DNA of 64,000 nt from positions 2,542,001 to 2,606,000 of the forward strand of contig NZ_JAPDPC010000001.1 in assembly GCF_026283945.1 (NCBI RefSeq), read 5' to 3'. This DNA comes from Dyella humicola (GTDB lineage: Bacteria > Pseudomonadota > Gammaproteobacteria > Xanthomonadales > Rhodanobacteraceae). This document shows positions 43,211 to 54,563 of this stretch, one piece after another. The notes beneath the pieces were generated by a model. The model searched no databases. It had not been told where the DNA came from and saw only the letters and a list, made by a program, of their open reading frames with translations. Position 1 is the stretch's first letter, and each line of letters begins with the position of its first letter. Both the position numbers and the translations under genes were made by a program.

Positions 43211-44980
43211 TCAACCGGGGCCGTCATCCGAGCGCCCCGGCTTGTCGATCGTGTCCCGCAAGGCGGCCTGCAAACGCGCATGTACGCGAACCAGGCCGCG
43301 CCAAAGCAACCACACCAGCAGCAGCAAAATCAGGATCAGCACGACGGCCACCTCACGCGGTGGCAGGATGGTCGAGGCCAGCGCGGCAACCAACAGGCCC
43401 AACACCCACATCGTCACCAACGGAATCACTCGCGCCAACAAAGCGCGAAGACGCATGTTGTAGGCGCCACCGATCCGCTCGGGGATGCCCAGTTCCGCCA
43501 ACAGCATGCCCAGCGCAGAGGCCTTGCGGTACGCAGCGACGATCATCGGCAACGACACGAGTGCGGCAATGGACCACGCCAGACTACGCTTGATCTGCGG
43601 GCGGTCAGCCAGGAAATCCCAGTGAAAAACGCCGCGCCGATACAGAAAGGACATGATCAGGAACGCTGCCACCACCAGCATCATGTTGATGATCACGTGC
43701 CATACCAGGCGCCGGATCATCTTCATCACCACAGCACCCTGCTCGCCCAGACTCAGGCTGCCCATCCAGTACGTATAGGCGCCAAACACGCTGGTAAATC
43801 GATGGGGCAGGCGCCGCCCCAGCAAGCCGGCCAGAGGGTCGGCAGCGCGAATCAGGTAAGGCGTAAGGAACGTGGTAATCGCCGACACGGCCACGGCTAC
43901 GGGATAAAGAAAGCCGCTGGTCACCTTGAGGCTTAGACCCAGTGACGCGATCACGAACGAAAATTCACCGATTTGCGCGAGTCCCATGCCGACGCGCAAC
44001 GATGTGCGAGCGTCATTGCCCGCCACGAATGTACCGAAGCTGCAGGTAAGGACTTTGCCCACCACGACAACAACGGTGACGACCAGGATGGGCAACCAGT
44101 ACGTCGAAAGCATGGCTGGATCGATCAGCATGCCGATCGCCACAAAAAACACGGCGCTGAACATGTCACGCACCGGACCAATGATGCGCTCGACGCGCTC
44201 AACGCTCTGCGATTCACCCACGATGGCGCCGATCAGGAAAGCACCCAGGGCGACGCTGTAGCCCATTTCCGTCACCAGCAGGCAAAAGCCGAAGCAAATG
44301 CCCAACACCGCCACCAGCAGCACATCGTCGCGGCTCACGCGGGCGATGTAATCGACCACGCGCGGCACCAGCAACAAGCCCACCACGAGCGACACCGCCA
44401 TGAACAGCGTGAGTCGCCCGATCGCACTCATCGCCTCACCTGCTTCCAGGCCACCGGTGCTGGCAATGCCGGTAAGCAGGGCCATCAAGACGATGGCCAG
44501 TACGTCCTCGATGATCAGGATGCCGAACATCAGCTGGGCGAATCGCTCGCGCTTCAAACCCAGGTCGTCGAGCGCCTTCATGATGATCGTCGTCGACGAC
44601 ATCGACAGCATGGCGCCCAGGAACAACGCGTCCATCGTGCTCCAGCCGAAGAAGCGTCCAATTTCGTAGCCCAACCAGAGCATCAACACGATTTCGCATA
44701 CGGCCGCCACCAGGGCCGCGCCACCGACTTCGCGCAGCTTTTTCAGGCTGAACTCCAGACCCAGCGCAAACAGCAGCAGGATCACGCCCAGCTCGGACAT
44801 CGTGCGAATGGATTGCTCGTCGTGGATGAAGACGACGGGAAACGTATACGGCCCCACCAGCACGCCAGCGATGATGTATCCAAGCACGACCGGTTGACGC
44901 AGGCGCTGGAAGATCACCGTCGTCAGGCCCGCGATCAGCATGACGGTGGCAAGATCCTGGATGAATTGCAGATCGTGCAT
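43211..44980 (-). CDS. Monovalent cation:proton antiporter, CPA2 family
   Basis: The 589-residue protein has about 12 or 13 transmembrane segments. Features of the CPA2 (KefB/YbaL) transport domain are LGYIIAGVLVGPYT, SELGVILLLFALGLEFSL, MLSMSSTTIIMKAL, LIIEDVLAIVLMALL with the ion-binding Glu-Asp, and GLAQIGEFSFVIASLGL. There is no TrkA-N domain at the C-terminus; instead three extra helices and a basic tail follow, which differs from KefB. It exchanges K+ or Na+ for H+. The ATG at 44980 is chosen over a TTG two codons upstream. Confidence 0.9.
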   Translation of the reverse strand: MHDLQFIQDLATVMLIAGLTTVIFQRLRQPVVLGYIIAGVLVGPYTFPVVFIHDEQSIRTMSELGVILLLFALGLEFSLKKLREVGGAALVAAVCEIVLMLWLGYEIGRFFGWSTMDALFLGAMLSMSSTTIIMKALDDLGLKRERFAQLMFGILIIEDVLAIVLMALLTGIASTGGLEAGEAMSAIGRLTLFMAVSLVVGLLLVPRVVDYIARVSRDDVLLVAVLGICFGFCLLVTEMGYSVALGAFLIGAIVGESQSVERVERIIGPVRDMFSAVFFVAIGMLIDPAMLSTYWLPILVVTVVVVVGKVLTCSFGTFVAGNDARTSLRVGMGLAQIGEFSFVIASLGLSLKVTSGFLYPVAVAVSAITTFLTPYLIRAADPLAGLLGRRLPHRFTSVFGAYTYWMGSLSLGEQGAVVMKMIRRLVWHVIINMMLVVAAFLIMSFLYRRGVFHWDFLADRPQIKRSLAWSIAALVSLPMIVAAYRKASALGMLLAELGIPERIGGAYNMRLRALLARVIPLVTMWVLGLLVAALASTILPPREVAVVLILILLLLVWLLWRGLVRVHARLQAALRDTIDKPGRSDDGPG

Positions 44981-45149
44981 CGACAAAACCCGTGGGGACG
45001 TCGGGCAAGACTAGCAATCGGCCACGCGATCAGCAGCTTTTTACGTCAACGAGGTTTCCCGCCCTCGCCGCGCATCACCCATGATTCGATGTAACTGGTT
45101 GTTGTGATTCGTTCATGCCAAATTCTTGAAAAAATTTCGTCGCGAATGC

Positions 45150-45178
45150 TTGACGAAATCCCAATCCCGACCTATTCT
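45150..45178 (+). promoter_or_regulatory. Sigma-70 promoter of the tRNA-Ala-Glu-Asp operon
   Basis: TTGACG (45150-45155) and TATTCT (45173-45178) are exactly 17 bases apart. The start site would be near 45185, a dozen bases before tRNA-Ala. A GC-rich discriminator follows the -10 box, but it begins TTCGGGC rather than pure GC. Confidence 0.85.
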
Positions 45179-45197
45179 TTCGGGCTTCCAGAGGCAC

Positions 45198-45273
45198 GGG
45201 GCCATAGCTCAGCTGGGAGAGCGCCTGCATGGCATGCAGGAGGTCGGCGGTTCGATCCCGCCTGGCTCCACCA
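45198..45273 (+). tRNA. tRNA-Ala (GGC)
   Basis: A complete 76-base cloverleaf with encoded CCA. The anticodon loop ATGGCAT gives GGC, which reads GCC and GCU. It is first in a three-tRNA operon. Confidence 0.97.
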
Positions 45274-45286
45274 ACAACTTAGACAT

Positions 45287-45362
45287 GTCCCCATCGTCTA
45301 GAGGCCTAGGACATCACCCTTTCACGGTGGCGACCGGGGTTCGAATCCCCGTGGGGACGCCA
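45287..45362 (+). tRNA. tRNA-Glu (TTC)
   Basis: A complete 76-base cloverleaf with encoded CCA; the anticodon loop CTTTCAC gives TTC. It lies 13 bases after tRNA-Ala. Confidence 0.97.
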
Positions 45363-45396
45363 AGTTGGATTTGGTAAGCGTCTGGAAGAAAAATGT

Positions 45397-45473
45397 GGAG
45401 CGGTAGTTCAGTCGGTTAGAATGCTGGCCTGTCACGCCGGAGGTCGCGGGTTCGAGTCCCGTCCGCTCCGCCA
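45397..45473 (+). tRNA. tRNA-Asp (GTC), copy 1
   Basis: A complete 77-base cloverleaf with encoded CCA; the anticodon loop CTGTCAC gives GTC. The sequence is identical to the tRNA-Asp on the other strand at 58783-58859. Confidence 0.97.
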
Positions 45474-45482
45474 CTTTACGAA

Positions 45483-45506
45483 GAGCCCGCCATTGGCGGG
45501 TTTTTT
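45483..45506 (+). terminator. Terminator of the tRNA operon
   Basis: CCCGCC, ATT and GGCGGG (45486-45500) are followed by TTTTTT. It ends the tRNA-Ala-Glu-Asp transcript. Confidence 0.92.
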
Positions 45507-45534
45507 GTTGCCTGCAGAAAGCCGCGACGACACC

Positions 45535-45608
45535 GTAGGAGCGCACCCAGTGCGCGAAAAGCCTACGGTGCGGTAACGCCGGGGTCCCGCACTGGGGTGC
45601 GCTCCTAC
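45535..45608. repeat. Inverted pair of REP-like elements
   Basis: GTAGGAGCGCACCCAGTGCG at 45535 is paired with the reverse complement of a near-identical copy ending at 45608. The pair can fold into a long cruciform. The right copy reaches into the end of the DUF1249 gene and supplies its TAG stop codon. Confidence 0.85.
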
Positions 45609-46096
45609 AAAGCAGCGTCAGCAGCGGAGTGATGACCTTCCAATCGCTCCAGGGTCCCCTTCGAATGCCCCTGCTCCGCCAGGTATTCCAGCCAGCGCGA
45701 GAGGAACCCGTTCATGCGCAGGCGATGCTGCAGCACCGTGTGCGCCGGCGGAAACGGCCCAAGCACCTGCCATAGGTGGCGTCCAGGATGACAGTGCAGC
45801 GCTTCGGCCACATGCGCGTCGGTATACATGCGCAACTGCGCCGAGGGTGATGGCTGCCCGGTATGCGCGTCGACGAAGTTATAGGTGAGCTCCAGTTCCA
45901 ACGTATACGGATGCCGCTCCTGGATCTGCAGCCGCACGTCGAGCCCATCGTCCACGCTGGACACGTAGAAACCGGGCGGCAGCTCCTGTGGCGCAAACAG
46001 CTTGGCCAGCCGGTGATAGTTCTCCGCATACAGCCCCATCAGGAAGCCAAAGCGTCCCGGCAGTAAGGCATTGCGGCTGTCCAGTACGGCACTCAT
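45605..46096 (-). CDS. DUF1249 family protein (YqiB-like)
   Basis: The 163-residue product has the DUF1249 pattern FGFLMGLYAENYHRLAKLF near the start, SVDDGLDVRLQIQERHPYTLELELTY in the middle and LRMYTDAHVAEALHCHPG. The function is unknown; in enterobacteria yqiB lies beside nudF and cpdA, which are not here. The last codons are followed by TAG provided by the REP element at 45585-45608, so insertion of the repeat may have fixed the C-terminus. Confidence 0.88.
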   Translation of the reverse strand: MSAVLDSRNALLPGRFGFLMGLYAENYHRLAKLFAPQELPPGFYVSSVDDGLDVRLQIQERHPYTLELELTYNFVDAHTGQPSPSAQLRMYTDAHVAEALHCHPGRHLWQVLGPFPPAHTVLQHRLRMNGFLSRWLEYLAEQGHSKGTLERLEGHHSAADAAL

Positions 46097-46125
46097 GGGC
46101 AGTAGGAACTCCTATGGCTCAGAAC

Positions 46126-46941
46126 TCAGAACATAGTCCGCTCGATACCAAAGCGGTCGAAGATCTTGCTCGCAATTTCCTCGATGGAAACGTGCGTCGT
46201 GTTGAGGTTGGGAATACCCTCTCGGCGCATCAGCTTATCCGCCTGCGCAAGCTCCCAGCGGCACTGCTCAAGCGTCGCATAACGGCTGTTGGCGCGCCGC
46301 TGTTCGCGGATCTGCGCCAGTCGTTGCGCATCAATGGTGAGACCGAAAAGGCGGTCCTTGTAAGGACGCAACCTAGCCGGAAGTTCAAGCTTGTCCAGAT
46401 CGTCGTCGGTCAACGGATAGTTGGCGGCACTGACACCGTAATGCAAGGCCATGTACAGACAGGTGGGCGTCTTGCCCGAACGCGACACGCCAACCAGGAT
46501 CAGGTCGGCCTGGGCGTAATCCACATCGATGCCGTCGTCGTGCGACAGCGCATAGTTCGTCGCGTTGATGCGCGCTTCGTACTTGTCAAAGTCGACCAGG
46601 CCGTGCGAGCGGTTCACCATGCCGGAACGTTTGGCGCCCAGCTCATCCTCCAGCGGCCCGATAAACGGCGCGAATACGTCCAGCATCAGCGCGCCGCTTT
46701 CGGCCACGATTTCGCACAGATCACGCGATGCCATGGTATTGACCACGATCGGCCGCTGCCCGGTCTGTGCGTAGCGGGTCTTGATTCGGAGTGTCGCCGC
46801 TTCCGCCTTGTGGGCGTCGTCGATAAAGGGCAAGCGGTGCTTCTCGAACTGAACCCCTTCGAACTGGGCCAGAATACTGTTACCGATCGTCTCGGCCGTA
46901 ATACCAGTGGAATCGGAGATGAAAAAAACCGTTCGCTGCAT
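46126..46941 (-). CDS. ppsR: PEP synthase regulatory protein (kinase/pyrophosphorylase)
   Basis: The 271-residue DUF299 protein starts MQRTVFFISDSTGITAETIG and has the P-loop GVSRSGKTPTCLYMA near 155, then NYPLTDDDLDKLELP. PpsR controls PEP synthase by ADP-dependent phosphorylation and phosphate-dependent dephosphorylation of a threonine next to its catalytic His. It is divergent from ppsA, 233 bases apart, as in most gammaproteobacteria. This arrangement supports the assignment over the homologous PPDK regulator. Confidence 0.95.
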   Translation of the reverse strand: MQRTVFFISDSTGITAETIGNSILAQFEGVQFEKHRLPFIDDAHKAEAATLRIKTRYAQTGQRPIVVNTMASRDLCEIVAESGALMLDVFAPFIGPLEDELGAKRSGMVNRSHGLVDFDKYEARINATNYALSHDDGIDVDYAQADLILVGVSRSGKTPTCLYMALHYGVSAANYPLTDDDLDKLELPARLRPYKDRLFGLTIDAQRLAQIREQRRANSRYATLEQCRWELAQADKLMRREGIPNLNTTHVSIEEIASKIFDRFGIERTMF

Positions 46942-47174
46942 GGCTAACCCGAAGTCCCTGACTGTTCCTGGCGTCCACCTTAGCTCAACGTGTAAAGCCT
47001 GTCTTTGCTTGACTCGTACCTGACTGGTATGCAGCTGGCTTGGGTTTTGGCCGTAATGGTCTTCTTGTGCTCCGCACCATCGACAGCGGACAATACCAGT
47101 TCTTTGTAGCCCGGTTTCTGGCCAGCCGCGCCACCGATGACCTTTAATACCTACGAGCTCTTAAGGAGACTCCC

Positions 47175-49547
<2,373 letters not shown>

Positions 49548-49566
49548 AGCCGATAGCAAGCGAACC

Positions 49567-49604
49567 AAGGGGCGGTGGCGACACCGCCCCTTTCCTTTTT
49601 TTCT
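49567..49604 (+). terminator. Terminator of ppsA
   Basis: AAGGGGCGGTG, GCGA and CACCGCCCCTT form an 11-base stem followed by TCCTTTTTTTC. It lies 20 bases after the ppsA stop. Confidence 0.93.
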
Positions 49605-49605
49605 T

Positions 49606-49687
49606 ATAGGAGCGCACCCTGTGCGCGAACGCGGAGTTGCCGCGTCGCCGCTGCGTAGGCTTTTCGCGCACTGGGTGCGCTGCTACA
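49606..49687. repeat. Inverted pair of REP-like elements after ppsA
   Basis: ATAGGAGCGCACCCTGTGCGCGA begins at 49606 and its inverted partner CGCGCACTGGGTGCGCTGCTAC ends at 49686. They have the same core as the elements near 14341 and 45535. The pair lies between the ppsA terminator and the second signal peptidase gene. Confidence 0.82.
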
Positions 49688-49777
49688 AATAAAGCCCGCT
49701 TCGAGGAAACTTTGCGGGCGCGACCGAGTCTCTGCTTGGCACGGCCGGCTCCCGCCGGCCTCACGAAGGGGAATACC

Positions 49778-50452
49778 ATGCGCGCCGTCCTGGGCCTTAT
49801 CTCCCGCAACAAGGGCTTCGTCACCTTCATGCTTTGCATGGTCATATTCCGCAGCGCCATCGCGGACTGGAACGTGGTTCCCACCGGCTCGATGCAACCC
49901 ACCATCCGCATCGGCGACCGCATCCTGGTCGACAAGGCCGCCTACGATGTGCGCGTCCCGTTTACCCATATCTCGCTGATCCATCGCGCCGACCCACAAC
50001 GTGGCGACATCGTGGTGCTGGACTCCGCCGGTGCCAACGAACGGCTGGTCAAGCGGGTGATTGGCGTACCCGGCGACGAGATCGCGCTCCAACAAAACCA
50101 CCTCTACATCAACGGCCAACCCGCCAGCTACGAACCCATCGCTGTACAAGGCATCCGCGACGATCGCGAGGACCCTGCGCGATACGCCATGGAAAATGTC
50201 GGCGCCATGCATCATCCGGTGCGCTGGTCGATCGCCCAGGCAGGTCATAGCAACGATTTCGGGCCCGTTACCGTGCCCGCCGGCCAGTACCTGCTACTTG
50301 GCGACAACCGCGACAACAGCGCCGATTCGCGCTACTTCGGCTTCTTCCCCCGCCACGAAATCACCGGCCGCGCTACCCGCGTTGCGGTCTCACTCGACCC
50401 CGGCAACCACTACCTGCCCCGCAACGACCGCTGGGGCGCGGCCCTGCAATAA
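49778..50452 (+). CDS. Signal peptidase I, second copy
   Basis: The 224-residue protein has one N-terminal membrane segment (about 10-30), the catalytic serine in VVPTGSMQPTIRIGDRILVDK, the catalytic lysine in ERLVKRVIGVPGDEI and GDNRDNSADSRYFGFF. It is shorter than LepB at 28236-29126 and lacks the second membrane helix. The GAAGGGG before the ATG at 49778 sets the start. It likely cleaves a subset of exported proteins. The neighbours give no clue to its substrates. Confidence 0.93.
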   Translation: MRAVLGLISRNKGFVTFMLCMVIFRSAIADWNVVPTGSMQPTIRIGDRILVDKAAYDVRVPFTHISLIHRADPQRGDIVVLDSAGANERLVKRVIGVPGDEIALQQNHLYINGQPASYEPIAVQGIRDDREDPARYAMENVGAMHHPVRWSIAQAGHSNDFGPVTVPAGQYLLLGDNRDNSADSRYFGFFPRHEITGRATRVAVSLDPGNHYLPRNDRWGAALQ

Positions 50453-50542
50453 ATCGCAGGGGCCTGAATCGCAAAACCAGTTGTCAGCACGCCCCAGTCC
50501 GCGTAAGATTGCCGGCTCGCGTGGACCACACGCACCGTTTTT

Positions 50543-50686
<144 letters not shown>

Positions 50687-50942
50687 TGTGGACGAACCCA
50701 CTCGGTTCGACAAAATGGTCCGGAACCATTTTGGACAGCCGCAGGCTGGCCCCGTAGCGCGCAAGCGCGAAGGGGTCGGGTCCATGGATGGACCCGACAA
50801 TCCCACCCCTCAGTCCCCACGCCTCGCTTCGCACAACATCACATCTTCAGCTCAGGCCAAATCAGCCGATCACTGACTCGCTTCTTTGCGCAATCCCCCC
50901 ACATCCGTCATGCTCCCAACGACCCGCCAATCCAGGTCTCCC
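50687..50942. other. Hairpin-rich gap before the PP2C gene
   Basis: I see no gene. It holds a nine-base stem (CAAAATGGT at 50711-50719 with ACCATTTTG at 50725-50733), a CGCGC/GCGCG stem near 50757-50769, and a perfect 11-base stem (GTCGGGTCCAT at 50775-50785 with ATGGACCCGAC at 50788-50798). The rest, to 50942, is plain and should hold the PP2C promoter. Confidence 0.65.
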
Positions 50943-51644
50943 ATGATTGAATTCGGACACGGAACCCACGTTGGATTGCGTCGTACGCGCAATGAAGACA
51001 CTTATTACGCCGACGCCTCGCTCGGCCTGTTTCTGGTCGCCGACGGCATGGGCGGCCATCAGCACGGTGAGGTGGCATCAGCCCTGGTACGCGATGCCGT
51101 CGCGGACCTGGTTGCGCGCGGGCACAGCCTCGTTGAAGCGGTTCGTGCCGCAGACGAGCGGCTGATCCAGTTCAGCCGTAGCTTCAACGACCCTCGCCCC
51201 ATGGGCACCACGATTGCCGCGCTAAGGCTGGGTCCGGAAAATTACGAAGTGGTCTGGGTCGGCGATAGTCGTGTCTATTTGTGGCAGAACCATCTGCGTC
51301 AGGTCAGTCACGATCATTCGCTGGTGCAGGAACTGGTCGCCGCCGGCACGCTTGATCCGGCGCAGGCCGCACGTCATCCGCAGCGCAACGTGATCACCCA
51401 GGCCCTCGGCATCACGGCCGCCGATCAGCTACATATCGGGATGGCGCGCGGCCGACTGGAGCCAGGCACATGCTTTTTGCTGTGCAGCGACGGGCTGACC
51501 GAAGAAGTCGGCGACACCACCATCGCAAGCATCGTGTCACGCCAGGACCTGTCGGCCCAGGAGTGCGTCGAACATCTGCTGCTCGCCGCATTGGACGGCG
51601 GCGGCAGCGACAACATCACGGCGATCCTCGCGCGCGTCAACTGA
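50943..51644 (+). CDS. PP2C family protein serine/threonine phosphatase
   Basis: The 233-residue protein carries the PP2C metal-binding motifs in order: RRTRNEDTYYAD, VADGMGGHQHGEVAS, MGTTIAAL, VVWVGDSRVYLW, LLCSDGLTEEV and GGSDNITAIL. It removes phosphate from Ser/Thr with Mn2+ or Mg2+ in the cytoplasm. There is no transmembrane or sensor domain. A protein kinase gene is not nearby, so the substrate is unknown. The ATG at 50943 is favoured because the motif RTRNED then lies at the usual distance of about 13 residues. Confidence 0.95.
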   Translation: MIEFGHGTHVGLRRTRNEDTYYADASLGLFLVADGMGGHQHGEVASALVRDAVADLVARGHSLVEAVRAADERLIQFSRSFNDPRPMGTTIAALRLGPENYEVVWVGDSRVYLWQNHLRQVSHDHSLVQELVAAGTLDPAQAARHPQRNVITQALGITAADQLHIGMARGRLEPGTCFLLCSDGLTEEVGDTTIASIVSRQDLSAQECVEHLLLAALDGGGSDNITAILARVN

Positions 51645-51700
51645 GGATCTTCGCGAGCCTCGTGCAACCGACAGAGATTAGTGCCGGTCGCCCTAGCCGG

Positions 51701-52423
51701 CTAATTGACGGTGCCAGCTTCCTCGCGACGCCACACGCTGATCCCACCGGCGCTCTTGTCCAGCCCATCGAGGCGATGTTCATGGCTGGCAATCTCCTCG
51801 TCGCTCGCGCGCAATACGCGTGGTCGACGATCGAGCACCAAGGGTGCCATCGCCACTGACCCGCCCTGCTCCTGCGCGCCATCAAAGCCGAGGTCGAGTC
51901 CGACCTGACCCGAGGTCATCGCCAGATACACCTCGGCCAACAGCTGCGCATCGATCAGGCCGCCGTGGAGGTCACGCGCCGAATTGTCCACCCCAAGGCG
52001 CTTGCATAACGCATCGAGGCTATTGCGCTGCCCCGGATAACGCTCGCGCGCCATCACCAGCGTATCGAGCACGCTGCAGCGATCGGCGATGCGGCCGTAG
52101 TGCTCACCCGCGCGCGCCAGTTCCGCATCCAGAAACCCGACGTCGAAGCTGGCATTATGGATGATCAGTTCGGCCCCCTCGATGAAGGCCAGAAACTCGT
52201 CCACCACATCGATGAAATGCGGCTTGTCGAGCAGGAACGCATCTTCAATGCCGGTGACCTGGCGCGCGCCTTCGTCGATCGCGCGATCCGGATTGAGATA
52301 GGTCTGATAATGAAGGCCGCTCGGGCGACGCCCGATCATCTCCACGCAGGCGATTTCGATCAGTCGATGACCCTGCCGCACTTCGAGGCCCGTGGTCTCG
52401 GTGTCGAGCACGATCTGTCTCAT
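51701..52423 (-). CDS. dnaQ: DNA polymerase III epsilon subunit (proofreading exonuclease)
   Basis: The 240-residue protein has exonuclease motifs I ([10 protein letters not shown]), II ([16 protein letters not shown]) and III ([17 protein letters not shown]), with all four acidic residues and the general-base His. The C-terminal part (about 180-240) would bind the alpha subunit. The ATG at 52423 overlaps the rnhA stop, so translation is coupled. The order rnhA-dnaQ is the same as here in many gammaproteobacteria, though divergent in Escherichia coli. Confidence 0.96.
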   Translation of the reverse strand: MRQIVLDTETTGLEVRQGHRLIEIACVEMIGRRPSGLHYQTYLNPDRAIDEGARQVTGIEDAFLLDKPHFIDVVDEFLAFIEGAELIIHNASFDVGFLDAELARAGEHYGRIADRCSVLDTLVMARERYPGQRNSLDALCKRLGVDNSARDLHGGLIDAQLLAEVYLAMTSGQVGLDLGFDGAQEQGGSVAMAPLVLDRRPRVLRASDEEIASHEHRLDGLDKSAGGISVWRREEAGTVN

Positions 52424-52863
52424 GCCTTGCTCCTGAACTGCTCGGCTTGCTCGCGCGCCGCCTGATCGACACGCTCGTTCTCGGCATGGCCGTTATGGCC
52501 TTTCACCCAGTGCCAGCGCACTTCATGCATCTGAGTCGCCGCGGACAAACGCTCCCACAAGTCCTGGTTTTTCACAGGCTTCTTGTCAGCCGTGCGCCAA
52601 CCGTTGGCGCGCCACTTCGGCACCCATTCCTCGATACCTTGCATCACATAGCGAGAGTCGGTTGTCAGCGAGACCTTGCAGGGGCGCGTCAACGCTTCCA
52701 AGGCACCGATGGCAGCCATCAGTTCCATGCGATTGTTGGTGGTGGCCGCATCGCCACCGGCGAGCATCCGCTCGGTTCCCTTGGCACGCAATAAGGCAGC
52801 CCATCCACCCGGCCCGGGATTACCCAGGCACGCGCCATCCGTAAAAGCTTGCACGTCAGTCAT
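52420..52863 (-). CDS. rnhA: Ribonuclease HI
   Basis: The 147-residue enzyme has the four catalytic carboxylates in [34 protein letters not shown] and [13 protein letters not shown]. It cleaves the RNA strand of RNA-DNA hybrids. It contains the basic handle [17 protein letters not shown] typical of bacterial RNase HI. It lies 28 bases after the methyltransferase gene and overlaps dnaQ. Confidence 0.97.
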   Translation of the reverse strand: MTDVQAFTDGACLGNPGPGGWAALLRAKGTERMLAGGDAATTNNRMELMAAIGALEALTRPCKVSLTTDSRYVMQGIEEWVPKWRANGWRTADKKPVKNQDLWERLSAATQMHEVRWHWVKGHNGHAENERVDQAAREQAEQFRSKA

Positions 52864-52891
52864 TGTTACCCATCATTGCAATCGTTATTTG

Positions 52892-53575
52892 TCATGGTGC
52901 CGCGTTGCGACGCGCGCCGGGCGCCAATCCCACATTCACAGGCGCGGACACGGGTTTTGGCTTCAGGCGGATGGGCGTTGCCATGCGACGCCGCTTGCGC
53001 GCGATCAGCAGATACCCTCCACCGAGACTATGTGCTGCATCCAGGCCGACGCTGCTGCTGGGCCAGAGACGGCCAACCCGCTCCACTCGTTCAATGTCCA
53101 GGTCAAGCCGCCGAGCCCACCGTTCCAACAACAGCGGCGAACGCAGGGCGGGCGGGCGCCCGCGAGTACGCCACATCATCCACGGCAGCCAGGCACTGAA
53201 CGGATGCAAGCCAGTGAGCGCCAAGATGCCTCCTGGTGCCAATACGCGCGAAGCCTCTTCCAGCAGCGCCTGCGGCGTACCGGATACTTCCAGCGCATGA
53301 CGCAACAGCACCAGATCGAACGCGTCGTCCAGGAAGGGGAGCGCTTCGTCACTGCGCCCATACACGTCGCCCCCGTAACGATCAGCGTTAAGGCGCAATC
53401 GGGTCCAGTTGCCGAGCAAGGGTAAGACGGGCGGTACGTCGTCTGGCGCGGCACTGACCAGTAGCGCATGCGTGCCGCTGCAACGCTGCAATTCCGGCAC
53501 CAGGGCCACCGTCTCTTCGGCGAGCAGGCTGCGCAACGGCGTGCTGGTGTAGATGTCTTGGTCGCGCTGCGACAT
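52892..53575 (-). CDS. SAM-dependent methyltransferase (YafS-like)
   Basis: The 227-residue protein has a degenerate class I methyltransferase fold: YTSTPLRSLLAEE at the start, VSAAPDDVPPVLP in place of the usual glycine-rich SAM loop, then LPFLDDAFDLVLLRHALEVSGTPQALLEEASRVLAPGGILALTG and GRPPALRSPLLLERWARRL. The position between gloB and rnhA is the same as yafS in Escherichia coli. The substrate is unknown, and the weak SAM loop makes activity uncertain. The start at 53575 has the family's N-terminus; longer starts are not family-like. Confidence 0.85.
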   Translation of the reverse strand: MSQRDQDIYTSTPLRSLLAEETVALVPELQRCSGTHALLVSAAPDDVPPVLPLLGNWTRLRLNADRYGGDVYGRSDEALPFLDDAFDLVLLRHALEVSGTPQALLEEASRVLAPGGILALTGLHPFSAWLPWMMWRTRGRPPALRSPLLLERWARRLDLDIERVERVGRLWPSSSVGLDAAHSLGGGYLLIARKRRRMATPIRLKPKPVSAPVNVGLAPGARRNAAP

Positions 53576-53798
53576 GCCTGGGCGGCCCGGTATGTGTCGA
53601 TATCGACAGTGTACCGGCAGCCACCCATAACGTGTCCTGGTTTGCACCAGCACCCACGACCGGTCCACGAGTCTGAACGGCATCGCCCCCGATTAACGTC
53701 TCACTAACGAGTGCGCCGCCGACCCGCTTTATAGTCGGCCACTTCGCGCATGCATAGATGCCTGCGCCAGTCGATACGAAACCGCGGAGGCGATCTCC

Positions 53799-54563
53799 TT
53801 GCACGTCGTACCGTTACCGGCGCTTGCCGACAACTACATCTGGCTGCTGCACGATGATGCAGGCCAAGCCATCGTCGTCGATCCGGGTGAAGCCACTCCG
53901 GTCGAGGCAGCCCTGAAGGAGCGCGGACTCCAGCTACGCGCGATCCTGCTGACCCATCATCACCACGATCATATCGGCGGCACCGAGGCATTGCTGTCCA
54001 AGCATCCGGTACCTGTCTACGCACCGCACGATGAACGCATCGCCGTCGCGGCGCTTCGCGTCGGTGGCGGCGATGTCGTAGCTCTCGATTACCCGCGGGC
54101 ACGCTTCGACGTCATCGCCGTGCCGGGACACACCAGCACGCATATCGCCTATGCCGGCGAGGGCGTTTTGTTGTGTGGCGACACGCTCTTCAGTATGGGT
54201 TGCGGACGTCTGTTCGAAGGGACGCCCATACAAATGCTCGCTTCACTCGATCGACTCGCCAACCTGCCCGGTGATCTGCTGGTCTGTTGCGCACACGAAT
54301 ACACCGCGGCAAATGGCCGCTTCGCGCAGACCATCGAACCCGCCAATGCGGCCTTGGCCGCCCGTCAACAAGAAGTAGCGGCATTGCGTGCGCACGATCG
54401 CCCCAGCCTGCCTGTCACGCTGGATACCGAGCGGGCGACGAATCCGTTTCTGCGCACGGACTGCGACGCCGTGATCGCATGGGGTCGCCATCACGGCGTC
54501 GACGGTGACCGTGTTGCGCGTTTCGCCGCGCTACGCGCCAACAAGGACGTATTCCGCGGATGA
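53799..54563 (+). CDS. gloB: Hydroxyacylglutathione hydrolase (glyoxalase II)
   Basis: The 254-residue metallo-beta-lactamase-fold enzyme has the THHHHDHIGG motif near 50, GHTSTHIAY, and LLCGDTLFSMGCGRLFEG, plus the glyoxalase II C-terminal domain (CAHEYTAANGRFAQTIEP). It hydrolyses S-lactoylglutathione to lactate and glutathione. The start is a TTG at 53799, preceded by GGAGG eight bases away. The stop overlaps the mltD start. It is divergent from the methyltransferase gene. Confidence 0.96.
   Translation: MHVVPLPALADNYIWLLHDDAGQAIVVDPGEATPVEAALKERGLQLRAILLTHHHHDHIGGTEALLSKHPVPVYAPHDERIAVAALRVGGGDVVALDYPRARFDVIAVPGHTSTHIAYAGEGVLLCGDTLFSMGCGRLFEGTPIQMLASLDRLANLPGDLLVCCAHEYTAANGRFAQTIEPANAALAARQQEVAALRAHDRPSLPVTLDTERATNPFLRTDCDAVIAWGRHHGVDGDRVARFAALRANKDVFRG

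Noticed and set aside
45198-45473. tRNA cluster as an attachment site for an integrated element
   Set aside because: No integrase, no partial tRNA direct repeat downstream and only core genes nearby. The inverted partial copy at tRNA-Ser is in the wrong orientation for an att site.
45322-45546. Small open frames across tRNA genes (also at 58683-58883 and 50582-50806) with peptides such as WDSNPR or GLEPATSG
   Set aside because: These peptides are well-known artefacts of translating tRNA sequence, often annotated wrongly as proteins.
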